Of a stretch of DNA of 64,000 nucleotides, positions 1-8,399 are shown piece by piece. This DNA is from Ignavibacteria bacterium (GTDB lineage: Bacteria > Bacteroidota > Ignavibacteria > Kapaibacteriales > Kapaibacteriaceae). The translations under genes and the position numbers were made by a program. The stretch is from NCBI GenBank assembly GCA_013204605.1, contig JABMNI010000063.1, forward strand, positions 1 to 64,000, written 5' to 3'. Each line of letters begins with the position of its first letter. The first letter of the stretch is position 1. A model generated the notes under the pieces. That model was not told the origin of the DNA. It did no database searches and saw nothing but the letters and a program-made list of their open reading frames with translations.

Positions 1-43
1 CTTGAATGCCATTCAAGCGCTCTCCCAGCTGAGCTATGGGCCC
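1..43 (-). tRNA. tRNA-Ala (GGC anticodon), 5' part only
   Basis: Read on the minus strand from base 43 the sequence gives a 7-base acceptor strand GGGCCCA, then TA, a D arm (GCTC...GAGC) and an anticodon arm CTTGA/TCAAG. Its 7-base loop ATGGCAT holds anticodon GGC, which reads alanine codon GCC. The window edge cuts the gene after the anticodon stem, so the variable loop, T arm and 3' acceptor strand are not seen. It lies on the same strand as the ABC exporter upstream (stop at 93). Confidence 0.85.
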
Positions 44-92
44 GTCCTCATTGAACGGATGGCAAATATACGAGGAGTGAGGGAATTTGCAA

Positions 93-1835
93 TTACGTAA
101 GGAACTGTAAATCACACCAATGTTGATATCTTCCTCCGGAAATTGCTATCAAATCCTTGTGTGTACCGCTTTCAACAATTTTTCCTTTTTCGAAAACAAT
201 TATTAAATCTGCTGTTCTTACCGTGCTTAGCCTGTGCGCAATTATTACGGCCGTACGATTTATCATGAGTTTTTGCAACGCATCCTGAATTAAACCCTCA
301 CTTTCGGCATCCAACGAACTCGTGGCTTCGTCCAGGATGAGTACCGACGGATTTTTCAGCACGGCCCGAGCAATGGCTATGCGCTGACGCTGTCCACCAC
401 TCAATTTTGTTCCGCGTTCACCCACCAACGTCTCAAAACCTTCCGGGAATTCTTGAATAAAATCATACGCATTAGCATTTCGTGCCGCTTCCTTTACCAT
501 TTCCATTGTAGCCGCAGGATTACCGTATAGTATATTGTCGGCTATCGTTCCACCAAACAAGACCACGTCTTGAGGAACAATGGCAATGGCCGATCTAATT
601 TGCTGCAGTGTAAAATCGGAACCGGGCTGGTTGTTGTACAAAATCTCGCCCTTCGTTGGCTCGTACAAGCGCTGAATTATTGAAGCGGTGGTGCTCTTTC
701 CGGCGCCACTCTGTCCCACAAAGGCTACACGTGCACCCCGCGGAATCTCCAACGAAATTCCCTGAAGCACCTGCTGATCTTCTCTGTCCGGGTATTCAAA
801 GTACAGGTCTCGAAGTTCGATGTTGTGAATTACTAGCGGTGGACTTGAAATGGCATCGTTCAGACCCTCTGTTGGCGTCTCCATTATTTCGCTTACTCGT
901 ACTGCCGCTCCTAGCGTCTTTTGCACCTGACCAAATAGCTCTGCAAAACTTCCAAGCGCTCCGCCAACAAACATGGCATACATCAAGAACGAGAGCAGCT
1001 CGCCCATCGTTATAGCGCCAACCGAAACGAGATTCGCACCATATAAAATCACCGCAGCAATTCCACCAAACACCGTAAAAATTATAAACGTCACAAACAA
1101 CGCCCTGAGTTTAGCCCCCTTTATCGCTAACCGAACATTTTCCTTTAACGCTTCTCCATACCTGGCACTCTCGTACAGTTCGCGCACAAATGATTTTACG
1201 GCGGCAACAGATTGCAACGATTCTTCAACAATCGTAGATGTGACTGCCAGTGCATCCTGAGTCTTGGTGCTCAGCTTTCTAATCTTCTTGCCAATCGTTA
1301 ACGCTATCAGTACAATAATCGGGGTGACAAGTAAAATTGGAATGGTCAGCTCAACACTAGTCATCACGATAATTACAACACTACCAATCAGAAAAACTGA
1401 CTGACGCAATATTTGCAAAACGGAAAAAGAAAATGTTTCTTGAATAAGGGCTAGATCGGAAGACAAGCGCGACGTAAGATCGCCCACTCTTTTCTGCGAC
1501 AAATAACTCAGTGGGGTCCGCACAATGTGCGAAAACAAATCCAGCCGCAATGCCGCAATAACGTTTTCGGTAATAGTTGCTAACGTTATAGAAATCGCAT
1601 ACCCAACCGCTGCTTGTACCAGTAGCAGACCCAAGAACAACGCCCCAACCGTATACAGATTACTCGGATTGTCGGCCTTCAATATTCCATCAATCAGTCC
1701 ACCCGTCAGCATCGGAAACAACAAACTAATTCCGCTACTCGGCAACATGAAAAGCAGCGCCACAATAATTTTAGTTGTATGCGGACGGTAATACGCCAGA
1801 AGAAATGAAATCTGAGATGTACCTTTTCTTAGCAT
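93..1835 (-). CDS. ABC exporter, fused membrane and ATPase domains (MsbA-like)
   Basis: This is a half-transporter of about 580 residues that would dimerise in the inner membrane and export a lipid, peptide or drug. The N-terminal half has six hydrophobic helices. The C-terminal half is a full nucleotide-binding domain: Walker A GQSGAGKS, Q-loop VPQD, signature LSGGQ, Walker B LILDEATSS and the switch histidine in IIAHRLST. The frame stays open further upstream, but ATG 1835 gives the usual exporter length and leaves a 55-base gap to the SDR gene. The SDR is on the same strand, so the two may be co-transcribed. The sequence cannot separate lipid A flippase MsbA from other exporters of this class. 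Confidence 0.9.
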   Translation of the reverse strand: MLRKGTSQISFLLAYYRPHTTKIIVALLFMLPSSGISLLFPMLTGGLIDGILKADNPSNLYTVGALFLGLLLVQAAVGYAISITLATITENVIAALRLDLFSHIVRTPLSYLSQKRVGDLTSRLSSDLALIQETFSFSVLQILRQSVFLIGSVVIIVMTSVELTIPILLVTPIIVLIALTIGKKIRKLSTKTQDALAVTSTIVEESLQSVAAVKSFVRELYESARYGEALKENVRLAIKGAKLRALFVTFIIFTVFGGIAAVILYGANLVSVGAITMGELLSFLMYAMFVGGALGSFAELFGQVQKTLGAAVRVSEIMETPTEGLNDAISSPPLVIHNIELRDLYFEYPDREDQQVLQGISLEIPRGARVAFVGQSGAGKSTTASIIQRLYEPTKGEILYNNQPGSDFTLQQIRSAIAIVPQDVVLFGGTIADNILYGNPAATMEMVKEAARNANAYDFIQEFPEGFETLVGERGTKLSGGQRQRIAIARAVLKNPSVLILDEATSSLDAESEGLIQDALQKLMINRTAVIIAHRLSTVRTADLIIVFEKGKIVESGTHKDLIAISGGRYQHWCDLQFLT

Positions 1836-1890
1836 AATATTTCTATATTTTTCTAAAGCAAGTTTGTAAGGCGAGTTCGTTACTCGTGTT

Positions 1891-2529
1891 TTAAAATGGA
1901 ATTTTCCCGTACATCGGAATTGTTGCACCACTAGTTGCGCACGACGGATCAGCAAGAAAACAAATGGTTTCCGCAATTTCCTCCGGTGTTACCCACGCCG
2001 CTTCTTCGCCACCCTGCGCCCAGCTCAAGTTGGCATCGGTTCTGATAATACTAGGCACAACGCAGTTTGCTCGTATTGAAAGGGGCTTTCCCTCTTCGGC
2101 AACAGACATGGTAAGCGCTATTACGGCAGCCTTGGTTGCAGCGTACAATGCCTTTCCTGCCACAGGGTGAATTGATGGTTGCGCACCAATGGTAATTATG
2201 CTTCCCTTACCACTGCGTTTCATTACTTCAAATGATGCACGAACAACGTTAAATGTTGAAACGAAATTCAAATCAATCATAGATTGCATTTCAACATCAC
2301 TATACATCGAAACATCGTTCGCGGTTTTTATCCCACCTACCAAGTGAACTACTGCATCCACCTCAACAATACTGCTTGCAAAATATTCACGCACGCTTTC
2401 CGAACTCACAACATTCAACTCCGCTTGCGAAGGAGTATGAACCAGCCAGCCCCTTTCAGAAAATATACGAGATACCACAGTGCCTAAGCCACCGTGGGCT
2501 CCCGTTATTAAAACAGAATTCGATTTCAT
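1891..2529 (-). CDS. Short-chain dehydrogenase/reductase
   Basis: NAD(P)-dependent oxidoreductase of about 212 residues with the classical SDR layout: a glycine-rich cofactor loop TGAHGGLGT at the N-terminus, a serine region (IITIGAQPS) and catalytic YxxxK (YAATK). It is shorter than a typical 250-residue SDR, and the substrate cannot be inferred. The open frame runs back to a TTG at 2667, but that extension is only translated CTCATT-type repeats (Asn/Glu/Ser). ATG 2529, immediately before the Rossmann beta strand, is therefore preferred, and the purine-rich stretch before it could act as a ribosome site. It lies between the subtilase and the ABC exporter on the same strand. Confidence 0.85.
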   Translation of the reverse strand: MKSNSVLITGAHGGLGTVVSRIFSERGWLVHTPSQAELNVVSSESVREYFASSIVEVDAVVHLVGGIKTANDVSMYSDVEMQSMIDLNFVSTFNVVRASFEVMKRSGKGSIITIGAQPSIHPVAGKALYAATKAAVIALTMSVAEEGKPLSIRANCVVPSIIRTDANLSWAQGGEEAAWVTPEEIAETICFLADPSCATSGATIPMYGKIPF

Positions 2530-2556
2530 TCTCACTTTCTCATTTGTTGTTGTGCT

Positions 2557-2646
2557 CACATTCTCACTCTCATTCTCACGCTCATTCAAACTCTCATTCT
2601 CATTCTCATTCTCATTCTCACTCTCATTCTCACTCTCATTCAAACT
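2557..2646. repeat. Hexanucleotide repeat tract (CTCATT/CTCACT)n
   Basis: About fifteen degenerate 6-base units (CTCATT, CTCACT, CTCACG) run through the gap between the subtilase stop and the SDR start. A higher-order copy of about 33 bases, each ending in TCATTCAAACTC, occurs twice (around 2561-2593 and 2614-2646) with one G/T difference. The period is a multiple of three, so on the minus strand the tract reads as an open Asn-Glu-Ser run in frame with the SDR. Expansion or contraction would not shift that frame. Confidence 0.85.
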
Positions 2647-2670
2647 CGTGAAAGTTTCTCGTGACAATTT

Positions 2671-4710
2671 TCACATAACCACTAGTGGTAGGATAAATGT
2701 TTTTGCCGCGCAGGTAACTCTCACATAGTACATCCCGGCAGTGAGGCGCGAAGGAATTGTTACGCTAATAGAATTTTCACCGACAGAATTTTCACCGACA
2801 GAATTTTCGCCGACAACAAATGTGCATGGCTTGGTAGGATTTCCGTTCATGCTGAGAACTTCTACAAACAACACGTCATGGCCAACATTGCGTACGTTGA
2901 TGTGCTCGGACTCTCGAGCAACAGGGTTGGGCCATACCAGTGGTGGTGGGGCAGGGGAACTAGCAACGGCATCTGCAACGTGCGTAACCCTACTTGGCAG
3001 GCGCATGCCACATGGAATGTTGGTTTGTTCCCACGTGAGAATTGCATACGGATCATTTGTTGGAAATCGCGCGCTGAAGCCTTGATTGTTTTGCGTTGTA
3101 ATTATTGCTCGAATAGTTTTTCGCGCAACCAAGGTGTCGGGCATTTTAAAAATGTACCATAAATTATTTATCGATCTCACCGGCACTACGTTCACGGTAT
3201 CCAAATCGTCTGCGAACAACGACAGTACAACCATTTCAGACTGGTACGAAAATATTGGCACCACGACGGCAACCGTATCAAACACCAGCACTGCAGGTTC
3301 TGAAATTGCCGTTCCAATTTCGCGCACTGCATTCGAGGCGTTGGGAAAGCCCCTTCCAATTTTTGTCAGACCCGACAATTCGAACTGCGAAGATGTATAC
3401 ATCGCATTTTTTATTTGGTAGGGGGCTATGTTGGGATGCATCTGTTTGATGAGCGCAAGCACGCCGGCAATTTGCGGAGCCGCAATGGAAGTACCGCTTA
3501 TGGCCTTGTAGGTATTCTCGGCCGTTTGCGCTACAACATCAACACCCAGCGCCATAACCTCGGGCTTCTGGCGTCCGTCGGCCGTTGGACCATACGAAGA
3601 GGCGTACCACGCCGAATCAGCATCCAACATGGCACCCACGGAAATACTACTATCGGCATCGGCCGGAATTTCCAGTGTGCGAGGAGAGGTGCCACTGTTA
3701 CCGATAGCGCATACAAACAACAACCCGCGTTCCGCCGCCATATTTACGGCTCGCGATGCAAACGCCGTTTTACCATCTAACAACGAATACGTGTTGACTT
3801 GCTGAGTAGAATCGAAAAAATAATACACTACCGAAGTGCTTGCTATATCGGCACCGTTCCGCTCAGCCCATTCAATTGCAGCACACAAATTATCTTCTTC
3901 AATTCTCCGCTCAGATCGCATGTCTTCGGTCTTAGCAACGTAAAATGTTGCGAAGGGGGCTATCCCAACTATGCTATCGGGCAACCACGCGCCAACTACC
4001 GAGAGGACAAGGCTTCCGTGACCCGATTGATCGGCAGGCTCGTCGGGTTCATTCTGCACAATGGTATCTGAATAGACGAAGTCGTACTTTTTTTCAATGT
4101 CTAAGTGTTGCATGCTCGACATCAACCTGGCATCGAATCCGTTATCAATCATGCATATCCTAGCCCCCTTACCAAAAACACCGGCGTCGTGAAGTTCATC
4201 TACACCGAGTAATGTTGTGGGGAGTTGTAACACACCGGGGTCGGCAGGAGTGCAGTCCATGGCGGCTAATCGGTACGACATTTCCGATGTTTTGACAACG
4301 GATTTTACGAACGACAAATTGCTGCACTGAATGCGTTGTTGTTCGGTGAGCGTTGCAGTTACGCAATTTCGCCACCGCAGAGGAAGTGATGTGGTAATGC
4401 CAAGAGCGGAAATAGCGTTGGTATACCCGCTATAGATTGGACGGTCATCATCGGTAAGTAATGGCGTGAATCCGGTGAGCTGTCTGCGCTTTAATGCATT
4501 AGAATGGAACTCAGATTTTACGGATAAATACTCGGCACTATCCACGTGAAAATTATTGGGTCCTTTGTCTACAAACGTTATCCGATACAATTCGCTTTGC
4601 GCATACAAACAATTAGCGAACAGGAACGTCACGGCCACGCAGCCAAAAGCCAGAAATGGTACCCGAGGTAATTCGTAATTTCGAAGCTTACACAAAATTG
4701 ATCTATACAT
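2671..4710 (-). CDS. Secreted subtilisin-family serine protease with C-terminal sorting domain
   Basis: S8 peptidase of about 679 residues. The signal peptide is FLAFGCVAVTFLFANCLYAQ. The catalytic Asp lies in CMIDNGFD, the His in QSGHGS and the nucleophile Ser in SGTSIAAP. The C-terminal ~85 residues start with a WPNP motif and end in a beta-rich GMYYVRV segment, as in type-A T9SS sorting domains, so surface delivery is inferred. Inside that domain three exact-phase 15-base repeats give VGENS three times. Start ATG 4710 is chosen because the signal peptide follows closely; the longer open frame upstream overlaps the divergent ygfZ gene. Confidence 0.9.
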   Translation of the reverse strand: MYRSILCKLRNYELPRVPFLAFGCVAVTFLFANCLYAQSELYRITFVDKGPNNFHVDSAEYLSVKSEFHSNALKRRQLTGFTPLLTDDDRPIYSGYTNAISALGITTSLPLRWRNCVTATLTEQQRIQCSNLSFVKSVVKTSEMSYRLAAMDCTPADPGVLQLPTTLLGVDELHDAGVFGKGARICMIDNGFDARLMSSMQHLDIEKKYDFVYSDTIVQNEPDEPADQSGHGSLVLSVVGAWLPDSIVGIAPFATFYVAKTEDMRSERRIEEDNLCAAIEWAERNGADIASTSVVYYFFDSTQQVNTYSLLDGKTAFASRAVNMAAERGLLFVCAIGNSGTSPRTLEIPADADSSISVGAMLDADSAWYASSYGPTADGRQKPEVMALGVDVVAQTAENTYKAISGTSIAAPQIAGVLALIKQMHPNIAPYQIKNAMYTSSQFELSGLTKIGRGFPNASNAVREIGTAISEPAVLVFDTVAVVVPIFSYQSEMVVLSLFADDLDTVNVVPVRSINNLWYIFKMPDTLVARKTIRAIITTQNNQGFSARFPTNDPYAILTWEQTNIPCGMRLPSRVTHVADAVASSPAPPPLVWPNPVARESEHINVRNVGHDVLFVEVLSMNGNPTKPCTFVVGENSVGENSVGENSISVTIPSRLTAGMYYVRVTCAAKTFILPLVVM
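2770..2814. repeat. Three tandem 15-bp repeats inside the subtilase gene
   Basis: The unit AGAATTTTCACCGAC occurs three times head to tail (2770, 2785, 2800). The third copy has one change (CGCC for CACC). The unit keeps the reading frame and encodes Val-Gly-Glu-Asn-Ser in the C-terminal sorting domain, so copy-number change would lengthen a surface loop without breaking the gene. Confidence 0.9.
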
Positions 4711-5719
4711 GAGTTCAGCCGAAGAATATTCAAAATTAGCAGACGCAGCAACATCAACGATGGATATTGGTTGGCGGCGATGCGATTCTATTTCAGTTCT
4801 GAAATTCTCCGGAACAGATAGAATTGATTTTTTGCACCGTCTTACAACGAACAATATACAGGGTCTAAAACCAAACAGCGGCGTGATTACCACACTGTTG
4901 AACGTAAAAGGTAGGTTGATTGATGTGCTGACCGTGTTGGAGGGTGATCAGTTTGCGTATGTTTTGTGCAACGCAACAAAGTGCGATGACGTTGTAAAGT
5001 GGTTCAAAACCTACATCATAATGGACGATGTGAAGATTTCAAAACCCGCCGAAGTGGTTGTGGGTCTGGAAATATTTGGAAATTCTGCTCCGAGTGCCGT
5101 GAGTTCCTTATTCGAAAGCCCAGTTATCGATTTGCCTATGTCGAGTTGGGTGGAGAGTACGGTGAACGGCGAGCAAGTTGTAATTGTTCGAGTACCGTCG
5201 ATTTTCGACGTGTCGTATCAAATAATTGCATCACCAAAAACTATCGAGAGCATTGCAGATACATTGTTAGAATCCGACACGGCAATTCCTTTGATCTCCG
5301 GCGAGGCGTACGAGCATCAGCGAATTCTTATGGGATTCCCAGTTTCGCCAAACGAGTTAAATGACAATTATAATCCACTCGAATCCGGCCTGTTACATTA
5401 CATTTCGTTTACCAAGGGCTGCTATATTGGACAGGAAGTAATTGCCAGACTTGATTCATATAATAAGGTGCAACGACATTTAGTTGGAATAAGCTCGGAG
5501 AATACGGTGCGGGCTTGTTCGAAGATTTTCTTTGAAGACAAGGAGGTAGGATTGGTTACCAGCACTTCAGATGAGATGCACAACAATCGGCACATAGCAC
5601 TTGCCTATGTTCGTTCGGAATATTCGGTTGACGGAGCAAAAGTAAAAATCGCAGATTCCGATTCCAATACGGAGTCATTCGTCGATGCCCTCGTTCATCA
5701 ATTACCGTTTGCCAATTAA
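4709..5719 (+). CDS. ygfZ: YgfZ/GcvT-like folate-binding protein
   Basis: Tetrahydrofolate-binding protein of the YgfZ (IBA57-like) family, 336 residues. Known members support assembly or repair of certain iron-sulfur enzymes in the cytoplasm. The diagnostic K-G-C-Y-I-G-Q-E signature is at residues 236-243, with the conserved cysteine, and the N-terminus carries the family block around TDRIDFLHRLTTN. ATG 4709 overlaps the divergent subtilase start in one CATG. A later in-frame ATG at 4760 is possible and would shorten the protein by 17 residues. The next gene starts directly on the stop codon (TAAGTG), so the two are co-translated, which links it to a probable pteridine reductase. Confidence 0.9.
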   Translation: MSSAEEYSKLADAATSTMDIGWRRCDSISVLKFSGTDRIDFLHRLTTNNIQGLKPNSGVITTLLNVKGRLIDVLTVLEGDQFAYVLCNATKCDDVVKWFKTYIIMDDVKISKPAEVVVGLEIFGNSAPSAVSSLFESPVIDLPMSSWVESTVNGEQVVIVRVPSIFDVSYQIIASPKTIESIADTLLESDTAIPLISGEAYEHQRILMGFPVSPNELNDNYNPLESGLLHYISFTKGCYIGQEVIARLDSYNKVQRHLVGISSENTVRACSKIFFEDKEVGLVTSTSDEMHNNRHIALAYVRSEYSVDGAKVKIADSDSNTESFVDALVHQLPFAN

Positions 5720-6454
5720 GTGTCTATAGTTTTTGTTACGGGCGGTGCCCGCCGTATTGGAAGAGCTCTGGTGGAGAGATTTTGCAGCGCAGAGAACCAA
5801 GTATTTTTCACCTACAATAGCTCGCAGAGTCAGGCCGATGAATTGGTAATCGAGCTATCTGGCAAGGGGCTCAATGTTTCTGCCACACATTGCGAAGTAT
5901 CAAATCCACAGTCAATTATTGATGCAATTGGAAAATGTACATCTACATATGGATTGCCCAACGTAGTTGTAAGTAGCGCCGGTATATTTCCTGAACCAGT
6001 TCACGTGAACCAGCTTGACGTGGAAGCGTTGATTTCAACTATGAATGTAAACACATTTCCGTTGCTTACAATTGCAGCGGAATACATGAGGTTAGTTCAA
6101 GAAGCCCAGACGCACGGTAGGTTGATTGCAATAACGTCGGTAGGCGCATTCGAAACCTGGAAAAATAGAACTGAGTACAACGTATCAAAATCTGCACAAC
6201 ATGCGCTAATGTTAAGTCTGGCAAGAAACTGCGCTCCGCACCTTAGTGTGAATGCAGTTGCACCAGGCGCCATAGTTTTTACTACGGATCCAACGGTAGC
6301 CGATGAGTCGGCCGGGAGTATCGCTAGTATACCAATGGGACGCTATGGCGTTGGCAATGATGTGGCCGATGCGGTTACATTTTTTGCAGAATGCACGTCA
6401 TACATCACCGGTCAGACGCTGACCGTAGACGGTGGTTATCTTTTAACACGATAA
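5720..6454 (+). CDS. SDR with pteridine-reductase-type motif (FolM/PTR1-like)
   Basis: NADPH-dependent SDR of 244 residues. The cofactor loop reads T7-G-G-A-R-R12-I-G14, which fits TGX3RXG, the motif that sets pteridine reductases (PTR1, FolM) apart from ordinary SDRs. The catalytic pair is in YNVSK, NAVAPGA follows, and the C-terminus ends GGYLLTR. The likely reaction is reduction of dihydropterin or dihydrofolate; FabG-like or other SDR substrates are not excluded. It starts with GTG immediately after the ygfZ stop, and the folate-binding neighbour supports a pterin role. The thioredoxin gene begins 11 bases downstream. Confidence 0.75.
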   Translation: MSIVFVTGGARRIGRALVERFCSAENQVFFTYNSSQSQADELVIELSGKGLNVSATHCEVSNPQSIIDAIGKCTSTYGLPNVVVSSAGIFPEPVHVNQLDVEALISTMNVNTFPLLTIAAEYMRLVQEAQTHGRLIAITSVGAFETWKNRTEYNVSKSAQHALMLSLARNCAPHLSVNAVAPGAIVFTTDPTVADESAGSIASIPMGRYGVGNDVADAVTFFAECTSYITGQTLTVDGGYLLTR

Positions 6455-6465
6455 TAATTATCAGA

Positions 6466-8361
6466 ATGAATATGAGAAACAAAATCTTTACAGTAATCGC
6501 TTTCCTTGCCGTGCTTTATTCAGCACCGGTTTTCGCTGGGACATTTTCCTACCTGCCTATGGCGCCAAAGGAGAATTCAGAAATCGCGTTGGAGTACACG
6601 CCAAATAAGCAAGACGCTAAGTGGTGTGAGAATGCTAAAAATCTGCACGCCGTTGTGTTTACCTTCACGTACGAGAATGATGTACCGGAAGCACACGAGG
6701 TACCTCTTTCAAAATCTGGCGACAAGTATCAAGGTACGTATCTCATTCCAAACAAAACAGTTTATATAATGTTCAAGGTTGGAGATGGTCAGAGGTACGA
6801 TACCAATGTGGAAAGTTATTGGTCTACAATTGTCTACGGCGAAAACGGTCGTCCACTTCTCGGTGCCCACATGAAGGATGCCTTTTCGTATTTCGGAGCC
6901 TTGCCCGCACAATGTAAACGCGCTCAAGATTTGAACGAAGCCGTTTCTATTTTGTCGAATGAACTTATGGCGCACCCAAACAATATCGTAGCAAGAGTTA
7001 ATCAAGTTTTTCTGTCGGCGCAGTTAGGGCAGTTAGACGAGCAGGAATCGAAAGCCAAGCTTCGCGAGATAGTTGCAAACAATTTAAAGGCAAGTACGGC
7101 GCTCGACGCCATTGCACTCTCGCAAGCGTATGAAAAACTTGATCAGCATGAAGAAGGTGTGCGAGTAATGAACGATGCCACCAGAAGATTTCCAAAGGGT
7201 CGAGCCGAAGAGCAGTTGGATATTCAGCAACTTCAGGGCGTGCCCAACATCAAGAATTTTGCCGATAACGTTTTGATACATCTAAAGAAGTATCCAAATT
7301 CGTTTGCCAAGCAAAACCTACTCGATATTATTGTAAAGGCAAGTACTCAGCAAGGTGAATTAGGGGTTCTGGCCGATTTTCTCGACAAAGCAACAGCAGT
7401 TCCGGCACTCACATATTACATGGCCGTCAACTACCTCGGCGCCAACGATAGCCTTCGCCCGTTCACATACAAGTACATCGAAAAGGGTCTCGAATCTGCA
7501 AAAGACGTAAAGACCAAACCAACCTACATGGGCATCTCTGAATGGCGCACTGAACAACGCATTGCAACTTCGCAGTTATTATTTGTGAAGGGGGCTTTAT
7601 ACAAGGCTGATAAAAAATTGGATAAGGCCGAGCAGACGTTACTTTCGTCGATAGAAGTTGGTGGCGACGAAGTTGAAAAAGCACCGTACGAATTATTGGT
7701 CAACCTGTATAAGGAACAAGATCAAACTGCAAAGGCAATTGAAAAATGCTCTACAGCAATTGTACGTGGAGTTGCTAGTCAGGTAGTAATGGATACGTAT
7801 CGCATTCTTCAGCGCGAAAAAGGAATTGATTCTGCAAAGGTTGAACTCGGGCTAGCTGAGTTGCGTAAGGCAGGAAGATCGAAGCATCTCGACAAGCTTG
7901 CTCGCGAAATGCTAAACCTTTCGTTGATCGATGGTGAGCTACAGAATTTAGATAGCTCAAAGATGCGTCTGTCAGATTACAAAGGAAGCGTAGTAATCTT
8001 GGACTATTGGGCCACTTGGTGTGGTCCGTGCAAAATGTCGTTCCCTTCGCTTCAAAAACTATACGAGCGGTATAAGGACAATCCGAAAGTAAAATTCGCC
8101 ATTGTAAACGTCTGGGAAAAGGGCGATGATAGGTTTCAGATTGTGCGAGATTTCCTCTCAAAAAACAAGAACTTGAAATTCCCAATGCTGCTAGATGAGA
8201 ACGATGAACTGGTGGCGAAATATGGCGTGACGGGAATTCCAACCAAATTTTACTTGGGTATGGACGGCAAGATTCAATTCAAAGAGGTTGGTCTGTTACC
8301 AGACGAACAATTCCTTGATGAAGCTACCAACAGAATTGAATTGCTTTTACGACAGGAATAA
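6466..8361 (+). CDS. Secreted TPR protein with C-terminal TlpA/ResA-type thioredoxin domain
   Basis: Envelope protein of about 631 residues. Signal peptide KIFTVIAFLAVLYSAPVFAG is followed by a ~450-residue helical, TPR-like region and a thioredoxin domain with active site WCGPC in DYWATWCGPC. The IPTKFY cis-proline segment lies near the C-terminus. The family reduces or reshuffles protein disulfides outside the cytoplasm. Large thiol oxidoreductases with an N-terminal domain are typical of Bacteroidota, where partners are usually unknown. ATG 6466 lies 11 bases after the SDR stop, with a second ATG at 6472. The open frame extends back into the SDR gene, but that part does not look like protein. 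Confidence 0.88.
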   Translation: MNMRNKIFTVIAFLAVLYSAPVFAGTFSYLPMAPKENSEIALEYTPNKQDAKWCENAKNLHAVVFTFTYENDVPEAHEVPLSKSGDKYQGTYLIPNKTVYIMFKVGDGQRYDTNVESYWSTIVYGENGRPLLGAHMKDAFSYFGALPAQCKRAQDLNEAVSILSNELMAHPNNIVARVNQVFLSAQLGQLDEQESKAKLREIVANNLKASTALDAIALSQAYEKLDQHEEGVRVMNDATRRFPKGRAEEQLDIQQLQGVPNIKNFADNVLIHLKKYPNSFAKQNLLDIIVKASTQQGELGVLADFLDKATAVPALTYYMAVNYLGANDSLRPFTYKYIEKGLESAKDVKTKPTYMGISEWRTEQRIATSQLLFVKGALYKADKKLDKAEQTLLSSIEVGGDEVEKAPYELLVNLYKEQDQTAKAIEKCSTAIVRGVASQVVMDTYRILQREKGIDSAKVELGLAELRKAGRSKHLDKLAREMLNLSLIDGELQNLDSSKMRLSDYKGSVVILDYWATWCGPCKMSFPSLQKLYERYKDNPKVKFAIVNVWEKGDDRFQIVRDFLSKNKNLKFPMLLDENDELVAKYGVTGIPTKFYLGMDGKIQFKEVGLLPDEQFLDEATNRIELLLRQE

Positions 8362-8399
8362 AACTAGTACGGGGTTGTGCTAGCAATTCACAGATTGTC

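Noticed and set aside
2530-2667. Longer SDR protein starting at TTG 2667
   Set aside because: The added 46 residues are translated simple repeats, and the Rossmann strand starts right at ATG 2529.
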